64,000 nt of DNA, taken from the NCBI RefSeq assembly GCF_002811945.1, contig NZ_NPDX01000001.1, forward strand, positions 558,001 to 622,000, given 5' to 3'. Source of the DNA: Leptospira harrisiae (GTDB lineage: Bacteria > Spirochaetota > Leptospiria > Leptospirales > Leptospiraceae). The notes beneath the pieces were generated by a model that worked only from the letters and a program-made list of their open reading frames with translations, ran no database searches and was not told the DNA's origin. Shown here one piece after another: positions 27,080-35,908 of this stretch. Position numbers and translations under genes: made by a program. Within the stretch, counting starts at the first letter, position 1. Each line of letters starts with the position of its first letter.

Positions 27080-28446
27080 TGGCAAAAAAACAACTCCCCC
27101 AATACCAATGTAAATCCTGTGGGGATAGTTTCAGCAGGTGGGCAGGGAAATGCCCTTCTTGCGGGGAATGGAACCAAATTGAAGAAGTAGGAAATACTTC
27201 TTCGGGAAGATTTGATTCTCCTATTTCACTAAAACCAAAAGATAGAAAATATACAGATCCTAAATCCATAGGTTCTGTGGTGAGTGATGCTCACTTTCGC
27301 ACCTCTACTGGTTTTAGCGAATTGGATTTGGTTCTTGGTGGTGGAATTGTTCCCGGTAGTTTGGTGTTAGTTGGTGGAGAGCCTGGAGTGGGTAAGTCCA
27401 CTTTGGTTTTAGAAATCGCCAAAAACATTGCAAACGAAGGTACTGTTTTATACATTTCTGGTGAAGAGTCTGCTTCACAAATAGGACTTCGAGCAAAACG
27501 TATGGGAGTCACATCAGAGAACATTTTATTATCTTCTGAAGTGTATGCGGAAAATATTTCACAAATGGTCACCGACTTAAAACCCAAAGTGGTTTTTGTT
27601 GACTCTATCCAAACCATTCTGAAAGAAAGTTTGGTCAACCAAGCAGGAACCATTACGCAACTAAGAGAATCTTCGCAAATTTTTTTAGAGACCGCCAAAC
27701 GTACGTCAGTACCCATTTTTCTTATTGGTCATATCACAAAAGAAGGGCAAATCGCGGGTCCAAAAGTTTTGGAACATTTGGTAGATACGGTTTTGTATTT
27801 TGAAGGAGACAGGTTTAATTATTACCGCATCCTTCGTGCTGTTAAAAATAGATTTGGTGCCGTAGGTGACACTGCTATTTTTGAAATGGTATCAGGTGGT
27901 TTAAAACAAGTACTCGACCGTCATCGTTTGTTTATCTCTCCTGAATCAGAAGAAAGATCTGGTAGTGTTTTGTCTTCCGTGATGGAAGGATCTCGCGCTA
28001 TTAGTGTAGAAGTGCAGGCTCTTGTCACTAAGTCATCTTATGGGCAAGCGCGTCGTATGGCAGAAGGTTTAGACAATCGTCGTGTAATTTTACTTTCGGC
28101 TGTTCTTGAAAAGTATTTAGGATTTCCTTTATCTGAATCAGATATCTTCAGTAATCTTGCTGGAGGGCTTAGCATTGATGAACCAAGTCTCGACTTAGCC
28201 ATTGCTGCATCCATTGCTTCTTCTTTTAAAGACAAACCAGTTTCTAGAGAAATAGGATTTCTTGGAGAAGTGGGTCTTTCTGGAGAAGTGAGGAGTGTGG
28301 GCCAAATCAGTTTGCGACTGAAAGAATTGGCAGGAATTGGAATTTCCAAAGTGTTCATCCCACAAGGAAATTTTAAAGAAGTAGAAGGGTTATTTTCTTC
28401 TATAGAACTCACACCGGTCAAACATCTACAAGAGTTAGGTTTCTGA
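27079..28446 (+). CDS. radA: DNA repair ATPase RadA
   Basis: RecA-like helicase that promotes branch migration in recombinational repair, 455 residues. The N-terminal zinc finger is CKSCGDSF and CPSCGEW, Walker A GEPGVGKST is at residues 100-108, the RadA-specific KNRFG motif is in AVKNRFGAVG, and Walker B-like VVFVDSIQT lies between them. The C-terminal Lon-protease-like domain (LDLAIAASIASSF, then LGEVGLSGEVRSV and KVFIPQGNF) is complete. Its start overlaps the RNase D-like stop. Confidence 0.96.
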   Translation: MAKKQLPQYQCKSCGDSFSRWAGKCPSCGEWNQIEEVGNTSSGRFDSPISLKPKDRKYTDPKSIGSVVSDAHFRTSTGFSELDLVLGGGIVPGSLVLVGGEPGVGKSTLVLEIAKNIANEGTVLYISGEESASQIGLRAKRMGVTSENILLSSEVYAENISQMVTDLKPKVVFVDSIQTILKESLVNQAGTITQLRESSQIFLETAKRTSVPIFLIGHITKEGQIAGPKVLEHLVDTVLYFEGDRFNYYRILRAVKNRFGAVGDTAIFEMVSGGLKQVLDRHRLFISPESEERSGSVLSSVMEGSRAISVEVQALVTKSSYGQARRMAEGLDNRRVILLSAVLEKYLGFPLSESDIFSNLAGGLSIDEPSLDLAIAASIASSFKDKPVSREIGFLGEVGLSGEVRSVGQISLRLKELAGIGISKVFIPQGNFKEVEGLFSSIELTPVKHLQELGF

Positions 28447-28460
28447 GTTTGCCCGTTTCT

Positions 28461-29321
28461 TTAGGGACAAACAGATACTTCTTCTATTCTCAAATCATCA
28501 TTAAAAATTGTTCCTGAACTCACAGTCGGTGAAGCGTAGAGTCCAAAATGAGCTTGTTCTAATACGCCACATCCTCCGGAAACACTCGCTGTAGAGATTA
28601 AAGTTCCATCCATCCACACTTTGGCCAATCCCCCCGAAGGTGAAAGGTCAAGACAGGTTGTGAGTTTTGTCCACTGCCTTTGTGGAAAACTGGTATTTGT
28701 ATTTTGGAAAGTATGTTGGTTTTGGTTGTGATTAGGAACATGCATTAAATAAACATAATTTTTTGAATCTGTGTTCACAAGAACCACTCGCCTCCATTGG
28801 TCACTTGGATCTGCAGAAAAAGTTGCAAAACTAAACCAGTCAACACTGTTCGGTAGATTCATATCCAAGTAGGCATAAAACTCAACCAAAACTGGTGTTT
28901 TAAATCCACCTGACGGAAGTTTGTTGAGCTGGATGGTTGGATACCCTCTATGGTTACAATTTTGTGGATAAAAACAACTGGGGCCTACGGATAAAATAGA
29001 TGCTTTATGGGAATATGTGCCTGTACGTTTTTGTTCCGTACTTTGTCCATGGGTGGCAACCGATTGGTAAGGTGAGGGAACAATATAAAAAGCAGAAAAT
29101 TCGGAAGCCGACTCAAAGCTAGTTTGGAAGATCCTTCCTTGTTGGGTTTTTGTCAATTGTTCACTTGTGCAAGTGATGGTGGTGGCTGCTTGGTACGCAA
29201 GTAAGGTTCCCGCTAAAATCCCTGTTGTTTGGTCTTCTGCATTTTTTTGGCACTGAATAAGTAGGGTGGTTAGCCCCAAACAAATTCCTAAAAAGAGGAG
29301 GTTTTGCCATTGGTTTCTCAT
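28461..29321 (-). CDS. Lipoprotein with LamG-like (concanavalin-fold) domain
   Basis: A predicted surface or periplasmic lipoprotein of about 286 residues. The ATG at 29321, preceded by GAAGGGAAC, is a better start than the TTG at 29333. The lipobox is LIQC. From about residue 60 the sequence has the alternating aromatic strands of a concanavalin A-like jelly roll (RIFQTSFESASEFSAFY, then VEFYAYLDMNL, WTKLTTCLDLSPSGGL, AKVWMDGTLIST), ending in DDLRIEEVSVCP. Paired cysteines suggest disulfides and hence export. This fold commonly binds carbohydrates, and no catalytic residues are recognisable. It is convergent with radA. Confidence 0.75.
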   Translation of the reverse strand: MRNQWQNLLFLGICLGLTTLLIQCQKNAEDQTTGILAGTLLAYQAATTITCTSEQLTKTQQGRIFQTSFESASEFSAFYIVPSPYQSVATHGQSTEQKRTGTYSHKASILSVGPSCFYPQNCNHRGYPTIQLNKLPSGGFKTPVLVEFYAYLDMNLPNSVDWFSFATFSADPSDQWRRVVLVNTDSKNYVYLMHVPNHNQNQHTFQNTNTSFPQRQWTKLTTCLDLSPSGGLAKVWMDGTLISTASVSGGCGVLEQAHFGLYASPTVSSGTIFNDDLRIEEVSVCP

Positions 29322-29491
29322 TGTTCCCTTCAAAGCCTATAGACGAACTAAGTTCTTAAAAAACAGTCTCCCATTTGGTTTCTCCAATTCCATTGCGGCA
29401 AATACTAGAAATCGCACCTAAGACGAGAGAACATACAGTGTTAACTAAGAACATCGTTCCGAAACATTTGACCTTAATTTGCCATAAGTTA

Positions 29492-29522
29492 TTGACTGGT
29501 GTCATTCTTATGGATTTATATT
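29492..29522 (+). promoter_or_regulatory. Candidate sigma-70 promoter of the lipase gene
   Basis: TTGACT at 29492-29497 and TATATT or TTATAT about 18-19 bp downstream, followed by the lipase ATG 30 bp later. It is the only good -35-like box in the 218-bp gap. Spacing is slightly long. Confidence 0.35.
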
Positions 29523-29551
29523 GTAAAAAACATAGAAAGTTCAGGTGAAAT

Positions 29552-30463
29552 ATGAAAAAGAAAATCTTGATTGGGTTTTTAGCGACCCTTCTCTCCGTGC
29601 CCACCTCCGGTCTGTTTGCCGGTCCTCTTGACGGTCAGTGCATTGCACTTGTCCATGGAATCCTTGGTTTTGACGACACCCAAGGTTTAGCTGGTGGACT
29701 TGTAAAGTATTGGGGAGGCCTAGATGGTTACCTTCGTAGCCAAGGTGCAAAAGTCACAACTCCTGGAAGTTCGGCTACCAACTCCATTCCCACTCGCGCA
29801 AGCCAAATCCAATCTTCTGTATCTACTTGGATGACAGCAAATGGTTGTTCTAAGGTGCATTTGATGGGCCATAGCCAAGGTGGACTTGTTGTTCGTTATA
29901 TGGTTTCCAACTTAGGTTTTGCTGGAAAAACACAAACGGTTACTTCCATCAATTCCCTTCACCAAGGAGCTCCTATGGCTGACATCGTTCTAGCTGCGAT
30001 TCCTGGTTGGTTGCAACCTTTTGCAAATTCAGCACTCAGCCTACTTGCAAAATTAGTTTATCGCGATGGTCGTCCGCAAGATGTAATTGCAATGGGAAAA
30101 TCACTAACTGTAAGTTATGTGAAGACTTTTAATTCAAATTCACCAAATGCATCAGGAATCAAATACTACTCTTATGGAAGTGAAATGGCTTGGGCAGACC
30201 TCATCCAACACCCAATCATGGCACTCACACACCCAATTACTTGGGCTGGTGGATTGTATTATGGTTTAGGTGGAGGCAATGATGGTGTGGTTCCATTGAA
30301 TTCTCAAAAATGGGGAGCTTGGAAAGGAACACCTTCTTCTTATTGGTTTGCTACTGGCATTGACCACTTACAAGCTACAAACTTAGCTTGGAGCGGACAA
30401 AACTATTATGATGTGCAAGGTTGGTACTTAAACATCGCAAAAAACGCAAAAGCTGGTTTATAA
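29552..30463 (+). CDS. Secreted triacylglycerol lipase, family I
   Basis: A 303-residue alpha/beta-hydrolase with a Sec signal peptide (KKKILIGFLATLLSVPTSGL FA-type, cut near residue 23). Signature features: the oxyanion segment LVHGILGFDD, nucleophile Ser108 in GHSQGG, Asp244 in GGNDGVVPLN and His272 in GIDHLQATN. The order and spacing match the Pseudomonas/Burkholderia-type lipases, which hydrolyse long-chain glycerides outside the cell and often need a dedicated membrane foldase. Only two cysteines are seen in the mature part (QC at 30 and GC at 99), unlike the usual C-terminal disulfide pair. An intrinsic terminator follows immediately, then a foldase-like gene. Confidence 0.88.
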   Translation: MKKKILIGFLATLLSVPTSGLFAGPLDGQCIALVHGILGFDDTQGLAGGLVKYWGGLDGYLRSQGAKVTTPGSSATNSIPTRASQIQSSVSTWMTANGCSKVHLMGHSQGGLVVRYMVSNLGFAGKTQTVTSINSLHQGAPMADIVLAAIPGWLQPFANSALSLLAKLVYRDGRPQDVIAMGKSLTVSYVKTFNSNSPNASGIKYYSYGSEMAWADLIQHPIMALTHPITWAGGLYYGLGGGNDGVVPLNSQKWGAWKGTPSSYWFATGIDHLQATNLAWSGQNYYDVQGWYLNIAKNAKAGL

Positions 30464-30474
30464 AAACCCGCTGT

Positions 30475-30500
30475 AAAAGCCGGATGATCATCCGGCTTTT
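30475..30500 (+). terminator. Intrinsic terminator of the lipase gene
   Basis: A perfect 26-bp palindrome (AAAAGCCGGATGA with its complement TCATCCGGCTTTT) followed by further T's. It starts 11 bp after the lipase stop and lies 57 bp before the next gene, so only a part of the transcripts would reach the foldase-like gene unless it has its own promoter. Confidence 0.85.
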
Positions 30501-30557
30501 TTATTTCTAAACAATTTCAATACAATTAGCTCCAAATTAGGTTTTTATACATTCAGA

Positions 30558-31580
30558 ATGGATTTTAAAAAAATTATTATTATCGTTGTAGTATTTCTTT
30601 TTTTCTTCTTGGGTTTACTTTACTTTTTAAAACAAAACTCCGTTACAAACCAATCTAAACAAACGCTCAGTCCAGAAGAACAAATGGCTATGGATCGTAT
30701 TTCCCCGCTTGGAACCGGAGAAGGTTTTTGGGATGAAGCTATCTCTCCATTTAGGGAAGATCGAACCAAACCTTATCTAGAGTTATTAGAAGATTTGAGA
30801 ACAGGTAGAGTCAATTTTGTTTGGGAAGTATGGGCCTTGCGGCGCAAATGCAAATCGGAATATACACCTGATCAGTGTAATGCGACAATTCTTGCTTATC
30901 TTGATTCGGAATACGAATCTCCTGATAAAGAAAAAATTAAAGATTTATTCCTATCATACTTTCGTTATGAAGAAGAATATCGAAAGTGGGAACAACCAAC
31001 CGACTTACCATTTGTTGAATTGTATGAAAAAATTAAAGCCAAACGAAGGGATGTCCTTGGGGAAAAGGCAGATTTAGTTTTTGGAATGGAAGAATCGCAG
31101 GTTTCTTTTTTAGAAGGAACACAGAATTTTATCAAACAATCAAACAATTTACCTGCAGACCAACGAGTGAAACAATTTGAAGACCTAAAGAAAAAAACAT
31201 ATGGATCTTATTATGATGCATTGGTCTCAAGAGAAGATAAATTCGATCATTACCAGTTGGAAATGACTCTTCGTGATAAAGAGTTCAATGCGATCACTGA
31301 TCCAAAAGAAAAAGAAAAATACCTAAATAAGATAGAAACCAAATATTTTGGAAAAGAAAGAGCTGCTAGTTTATCTGAAGAAAGGGCAAAGGAGACAAAA
31401 TTTCATGAATCAATTGCCAAGTATGAATCTAAAGAAAAGGAATTTTTAAAAGAAAATTCTGGTCTTTCTTCTCAAGAAAAAGAGAAGAAACTGAAAGAAC
31501 TAAGGATTCAAGTTTTGGGTTCGGAAGAAGAAGCAGATGCCTATATCAGGCGTAAAAATATAGAAGAAGCGGGAAAGTGA
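30558..31580 (+). CDS. Lipase-foldase-like membrane-anchored protein
   Basis: A 340-residue protein with one N-terminal membrane anchor (IIIIVVVFLFFFLGLLYFL), then an almost all-helical periplasmic part. The overall plan is that of LifO/LipB lipase chaperones: anchor, short linker, N-terminal mini-domain (residues about 45-90), long helical hairpin, C-terminal mini-domain. Segments resembling the family include LFLSYFRYEEEYRKW and KRRDVLGEKADLVFGMEE. The usual R-x-x-FDY-x-LS-x-x-GE motif is not visible, so the assignment rests on architecture and on being next to the lipase. Such foldases sit in the inner membrane and fold the lipase in the periplasm before secretion. The stop codon lies inside a terminator loop. 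Confidence 0.6.
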   Translation: MDFKKIIIIVVVFLFFFLGLLYFLKQNSVTNQSKQTLSPEEQMAMDRISPLGTGEGFWDEAISPFREDRTKPYLELLEDLRTGRVNFVWEVWALRRKCKSEYTPDQCNATILAYLDSEYESPDKEKIKDLFLSYFRYEEEYRKWEQPTDLPFVELYEKIKAKRRDVLGEKADLVFGMEESQVSFLEGTQNFIKQSNNLPADQRVKQFEDLKKKTYGSYYDALVSREDKFDHYQLEMTLRDKEFNAITDPKEKEKYLNKIETKYFGKERAASLSEERAKETKFHESIAKYESKEKEFLKENSGLSSQEKEKKLKELRIQVLGSEEEADAYIRRKNIEEAGK

Positions 31581-31592
31581 ACTCCCGCTTTT
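31568..31592 (+). terminator. Terminator overlapping the foldase-like stop codon
   Basis: AGCGGGA and TCCCGCT form a 7-bp stem with the TGA stop (31578-31580) inside the 8-base loop, followed by TTT. This is a compact intrinsic terminator built from the last codons. Confidence 0.6.
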
Positions 31593-31615
31593 AAATTAAA
31601 CAAAACAGATTTGAT

Positions 31616-32578
31616 TTAGTTTTCGTTTTTTGTTACATTTTGGTTGTTGGGAGTGGGTTCTGATTTGTACTTTTCGTATGCATTCATAGTGTCGATGTAT
31701 TCGTTACCGGCATTCCAAACAATGAATCCATGACCTAACGAGTCTTTTGCTCCTTGCATTTGTACTTTGATATAATCAGTATAAGTTAATTTACTTGGAC
31801 CTACCATCATATTGAACCCTTGTACCCAAGCTATGGCTTTTGTTCCTTGTTTGGCACGTTTGACCGTAAGGTCTAGTCCATCCTTAATGGTTCCATAAGG
31901 GTCCGCAACTCGTTTCGTTAATCCGTAAAAATGAGATGGATATAACATGGGATAAAGTCCATTGAGCTCTTCACTAAACGGTTCTACTTTTTGACCAATC
32001 ACATCATTTTCAATAAAAGGAACTCTTCCAAATATATCCGCTGTCCAACGAGTTTCTTTCGAACAACTGTCTTTGGTTTTTTCTTTGTGATCTTTTATGA
32101 TTCCCAGAATGGATTCATAACGTTTTTCATAACTCATACTGAAATTAGTTCCACCATCAGCATATCTTATATAATCCAGTTGAATTTCTGGAAATCCTAA
32201 CTCACAAGCTTTGCGAATGGATTTTTGAATTGTTGCCATAAGGTTTACGTTAGGTGTTTTTTCTATGAGTCCACCTTCAAAGTTCACCACTCTGGCCACC
32301 ATATAAAATCCTAATGCTTTTGCTTCTGCAACTTGTTCAGGAGTTGGTGGATAAGGTTGCATATCGACAACTGCAGTGTTCATTCCTGCATCTTTCATCA
32401 CTTGGAACAACAAACTCCATCGTTTTTTATCTCGTATGGTTTTGGTATTGATGTAGAGTCCTTCAATAAAGTCAGGTGTAATTCCTGAGGAATCTGCATT
32501 TTGCCGTCTTTCGGTTCTGGTAGTCGACTGGCAGGATAGGAAGAATAAAAGTAGGAGAAAAAGTGTTGCCGGTTTCAT
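31616..32578 (-). CDS. Lipoprotein with putative glycoside hydrolase (DUF4015-like) domain
   Basis: A 320-residue predicted lipoprotein (lipobox LSCQST region, Cys16). The mature part looks like a TIM-barrel: EGLYINTKTIRDKKRWSLLF, then AGMNTAVVDMQPYPP, FYMVARVVNFEGG, the PEIQLDYIRYADGG strand with candidate acidic residues, and AIAWVQGFNMMVG. This matches the DUF4015 group annotated as putative glycosyl hydrolases, which is a structural call and not a demonstrated activity. It would act in the periplasm or at the surface. The last residues are Asn-rich. It is convergent with the foldase-like gene. Confidence 0.78.
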   Translation of the reverse strand: MKPATLFLLLLFFLSCQSTTRTERRQNADSSGITPDFIEGLYINTKTIRDKKRWSLLFQVMKDAGMNTAVVDMQPYPPTPEQVAEAKALGFYMVARVVNFEGGLIEKTPNVNLMATIQKSIRKACELGFPEIQLDYIRYADGGTNFSMSYEKRYESILGIIKDHKEKTKDSCSKETRWTADIFGRVPFIENDVIGQKVEPFSEELNGLYPMLYPSHFYGLTKRVADPYGTIKDGLDLTVKRAKQGTKAIAWVQGFNMMVGPSKLTYTDYIKVQMQGAKDSLGHGFIVWNAGNEYIDTMNAYEKYKSEPTPNNQNVTKNEN

Positions 32579-32658
32579 GGTAGTAATGACAAGAATTTGG
32601 ATTGGTTCTGAAAATTCAAATCGAATCGATTGACGAAAATCACTGGCTCTAAGAAAAT

Positions 32659-33228
32659 TTGGGCATGTTAGAAATTTCCAATGACTTCAATTTAAAATCT
32701 TACGGAAGATTTCCAGAAGAAATATCGGATCCCAAAAGTTTTAAAGACCGTATGGTAGAAGTTTCCCGGCTATTTCAAGCTATGGGGGAATCGTATTTAC
32801 AACATTTAGGTGACGATTCCAAAATCAGTGGGTCAGAAAAGAAGTATCTCATTGAGTATTTAGAAAACATTTTACTTGTTCTTGTGATGTTGCGTAAAAT
32901 TGATTTTTCCCCTGTTGATGAAGAAACATACATTCGAAAGGACCGCGGATTATTTGAAATTAGGTTGAGATTTACGGAAGGATCTGTTTGGGAACTTTCC
33001 GGATCCATCAAACCAGAATACAAAATGAAACAAAGAACATTTAAAGAATGGTTTAATACATCATTTTCAGCCGATATCAAAACATTTTATGCAATTTATG
33101 GAAATGCTGGACTCGATCAACAAATTACAACTGAAGAAAAAATTCAGATCACAAAACAAATTGATCGAATCATTTCAGAGATCGTAGAAATGATTGTATT
33201 TATTGAACGGTTTATGTTGTTTCAATAA
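32659..33228 (+). CDS. Conserved hypothetical protein
   Basis: A 189-residue protein I do not recognise. No signal peptide is visible. Two long amphipathic helices bracket a short beta region: SFKDRMVEVSRLFQAMGESY near the start and IDRIISEIVEMIVFIERFML at the end, with FEIRLRFTEGSVWELSGSI between. It may be a small helical regulatory or scaffold protein. Two starts are possible, TTG at 32659 or ATG at 32665, differing by two residues. It is followed 118 bp later by the second HDAC-like gene, with no clear coupling. Confidence 0.68.
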   Translation: MGMLEISNDFNLKSYGRFPEEISDPKSFKDRMVEVSRLFQAMGESYLQHLGDDSKISGSEKKYLIEYLENILLVLVMLRKIDFSPVDEETYIRKDRGLFEIRLRFTEGSVWELSGSIKPEYKMKQRTFKEWFNTSFSADIKTFYAIYGNAGLDQQITTEEKIQITKQIDRIISEIVEMIVFIERFMLFQ

Positions 33229-33346
33229 TTAAAATCCAAAAATAGCGATAGATGTTGAGATCTTAGTAATATGGGATTTAATTCACAATCTAGCGATTTT
33301 TTATGAAAAACAATTCTGGAAATTATTGATAAACAGGAGGTCCGCA

Positions 33347-34288
33347 ATGGAGTCTTTAAAAACGGGAATTTCGTTTCATAAAGAATTTTTAAAACACAAT
33401 ACTGGTCCAGGACATCCAGAAACTCATGGACGACTAGAGTCAATTTTAGACCACATTTCTGATTTGCCTTCGAAGAATTTTTTATGGTCAAAAGATTTTA
33501 AAGAAGCCCCTCTATCTGTTATTTCATCAATCCATAATACAGATTACGTTCGTTTGGTGGGGAGAGCCTGTGAGGAAAAAGGTGCTGGTTATTTAGATGG
33601 CGATACTGTTTTTTCTTCTCATTCTTATCTTGCCGCTAGTCTAGCGGTGGGTGCAGGGCTTCATCTTGCAGATGAAGTTTTGTCTGGTAATTTGAGAAAT
33701 GGAATGGCACTGGTTCGCCCGCCTGGTCATCATGCGGAAACCGATCATGCAATGGGATTTTGTATTTTTAATAATATCGCAATTACTGCTAAATATTTAC
33801 AGGCAAAAGGTGTTAATCGTTTGTTGATTTTAGATTGGGACGTACATCATGGAAACGGCACCCAACATCAGTTCTACGAAGATGATTCTGTTTATTTTGT
33901 TTCACTTCATCAGTTCCCTTTTTATCCCGGTACAGGAGCATTAACAGAGCGAGGAAAAGGGAAGGGTTTTGGTACCACTTTAAATATTCCACTAGCAAGA
34001 GGTGCAGGGGAATTTGAATATCTATCTAATTTTGAATCCATTCATAGAGAAATGGAAAATTTCCAACCAGAGTTTGTTTTGGTATCAGCAGGGTTTGATG
34101 CACATAAAAAAGATCCACTAGGTGGAATGAATTTATCTACCTCTTCGTTTGAAATTTTTACAAAAGAAGTACAGAGAATTGCAAATACTTATTCTAATGG
34201 TAAACTCATTTCCTTTTTAGAAGGAGGATATGATTTTCAAGCTCTTGCGGAATCAGTAAGATTACATTTGGAAACCTTGGCAACTTAA
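33347..34288 (+). CDS. HDAC-family deacetylase (second copy)
   Basis: A 313-residue zinc amidohydrolase closer to class II HDACs and acetylpolyamine amidohydrolases than the copy at 17688. The ATG at 33347 follows a perfect AGGAGG ribosome site, so the longer frame from 33326 is not used. Motifs seen: GPGHPETHGRLE, RPPGHHAETDHAMGFCIFNN with the catalytic His pair, the metal motif LDWDVHHGNGTQ, AGFDAHKKDPLGGM and EGGYD. The substrate may be an acetylated lysine, polyamine or other acylamide. It is convergent with the alpha/beta-hydrolase gene, only 2 bp apart. Confidence 0.91.
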   Translation: MESLKTGISFHKEFLKHNTGPGHPETHGRLESILDHISDLPSKNFLWSKDFKEAPLSVISSIHNTDYVRLVGRACEEKGAGYLDGDTVFSSHSYLAASLAVGAGLHLADEVLSGNLRNGMALVRPPGHHAETDHAMGFCIFNNIAITAKYLQAKGVNRLLILDWDVHHGNGTQHQFYEDDSVYFVSLHQFPFYPGTGALTERGKGKGFGTTLNIPLARGAGEFEYLSNFESIHREMENFQPEFVLVSAGFDAHKKDPLGGMNLSTSSFEIFTKEVQRIANTYSNGKLISFLEGGYDFQALAESVRLHLETLAT

Positions 34289-34290
34289 AC

Positions 34291-35568
34291 TTAAATCTTA
34301 GGTGCCTCACCAAAAACTTCCTTTACCCAATGAATCAGTGGCCTTGCGCTTATGATTGAAAAATGGTTCTGTTTATTTAACTCTAATGTTCGTAAAGTGG
34401 GGTTTGTTTTTTTATTAAAAACCTTATCTGTCAAATAGGTAAGACTTTTTTTCTCTACGATCCCATCACCTAGAAAGTTTTGTAACGGATTTTCGACACC
34501 TTCCATTAGAGCATAAGCTTGGTATACGTCCACATCATCCAATTCGCCAAAGTAGGTTTCTCCGAAGTAACCCGAAATGGTTTCCATCCAACCTTTTTCC
34601 TCTTTTCGGATGAGGCCAAAAGATAAATCTTTGATAGCATCACTACGAAGATTACCAATCATCCCAATGATTTTCAAAGCGACATTTGGACTTTTTTCAA
34701 ATAAAAATCCAAGCCAAAAACCAATTTTTTCCAAATACGAACCTTTGTTTGGTGCTGCAATCAAAACTACTTTCCCAAATCGATTGAGCCATTCTTTGTT
34801 TTCTAATTTTGCATGGTATAAACAAGAGCGGAAGATTAAACAGCCCAAACTATAACAAATGATATCCGGTTTTATGTTTGGATCTTCATTAAAAAAAACG
34901 TCCAAGAGGTGCATTAATTTTTTTCCATTTTCGTGGATCGGAAGTCCATGGTTGTATCTCAAATAAAATGGGTAGTAACCAATTTCTTGTAAATCAGTAG
35001 CAAGTCCAGGTGAGGTGATTTTTCTGTCTTTGTATTCAACGACTTGTTCTTGCCAGACCGTTTCATCCGTAAATAATCCAGGTAAAAATAAAACGGATTT
35101 TGTTTTTTTAGAATCCTTAAATTCTTCTATGGTTTCCTTTGCAGTAATATCTTTTCCAAAAGTTCTAAAACTCATGTCAATCTTTGTCAGTTTGAATTTT
35201 TGATTATGAGAACTTCCAAGAATACTTGAAACCATACGGTTATCAAATATCATATCATCGCTTTGTTTGGCAGTTAGTTCTACTTTGAAGAGTGCTTTGT
35301 CAAAGGCTTGGTTTGTTTGTTCAATTGTCTTTTGTAAACTTTCGTTTGATTTGTGGCCAGTTTCCTTAACTTGGACTCCAGCTTTTTGTAAAGCCTCTCG
35401 CCATTCGGGTTTATAAAAGAAAGCATTCGATAGTAAATCCAGTCCTCCACCTGTGCTTGTTAGGCTTCCTTTGACAAGAAATTGGACACCTTTTAGTAGG
35501 GAGTCAGTTGTCTTTTGGGTTAGGGATACTGTTTTCCCAGCTAGGGAATTAATGAGTATTTGGATCAC
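34291..35568 (-). CDS. Alpha/beta-hydrolase, lipase-like
   Basis: A 425-residue hydrolase with a non-typical N-terminal helical extension of about 150 residues. The hydrolase core has LFLPGLFTDETVWQ (oxyanion strand), LRYNHGLPIHENG, and the nucleophile elbow CYSLGCLIFRS, where Ser sits in a C-Y-S-L-G setting instead of the common G-x-S-x-G. Then VVLIAAPNKGSYLEK and, near the end, GDGIVEKKSL and the catalytic-histidine candidate LNKQNHFSI. It may be a PGAP1-like or esterase-type lipid hydrolase; the substrate is unknown. It has no signal peptide. Confidence 0.78.
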   Translation of the reverse strand: MIQILINSLAGKTVSLTQKTTDSLLKGVQFLVKGSLTSTGGGLDLLSNAFFYKPEWREALQKAGVQVKETGHKSNESLQKTIEQTNQAFDKALFKVELTAKQSDDMIFDNRMVSSILGSSHNQKFKLTKIDMSFRTFGKDITAKETIEEFKDSKKTKSVLFLPGLFTDETVWQEQVVEYKDRKITSPGLATDLQEIGYYPFYLRYNHGLPIHENGKKLMHLLDVFFNEDPNIKPDIICYSLGCLIFRSCLYHAKLENKEWLNRFGKVVLIAAPNKGSYLEKIGFWLGFLFEKSPNVALKIIGMIGNLRSDAIKDLSFGLIRKEEKGWMETISGYFGETYFGELDDVDVYQAYALMEGVENPLQNFLGDGIVEKKSLTYLTDKVFNKKTNPTLRTLELNKQNHFSIISARPLIHWVKEVFGEAPKI

Positions 35569-35908
35569 GGGGAAAGATTGTAACCCAGTTTCTTTGGAAA
35601 GCGAGTGAAAAAAGTAAGTGAGTTACGTTTTCCAGTCAGGTTCGAAATCAATTGGGTGTAAAAAGAAAACAGCGTAAAAAAGGGAGGGGTGGGAAATCGA
35701 AATTATCTAGAAATTGAAAGTGGCTGGAATTAGAAAATCGCTGAACTAGGTAAGCTAGTAGAAAAGGAAAGAGACAACGAGAATCATTAGAAATACAAAA
35801 GTGAAAGTCGACACCATTCATCAAAAAATTATGGGGCAGTGAAAGTAAATGGGTCTCCTCGAAATAACATTTTTATCATATGAGTCATTCAAATTGAATT
35901 TGGGAAAT
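35569..35908. other. Intergenic region before the DUF1554 lipoprotein
   Basis: About 340 bp with no supported gene, purine-rich on the plus strand. A GTAAGTGAGTTAC dyad-like element (35614-35626) flanked by A and T runs resembles the SDR terminator element at 4735-4759 and may end the DUF1554 transcript. Otherwise nothing is seen. Confidence 0.4.

Noticed and set aside
29356..29604. 82-residue minus-strand ORF upstream of the lipase
   Set aside because: It overlaps the lipase start and signal peptide and covers the probable promoter; the composition does not look coding.
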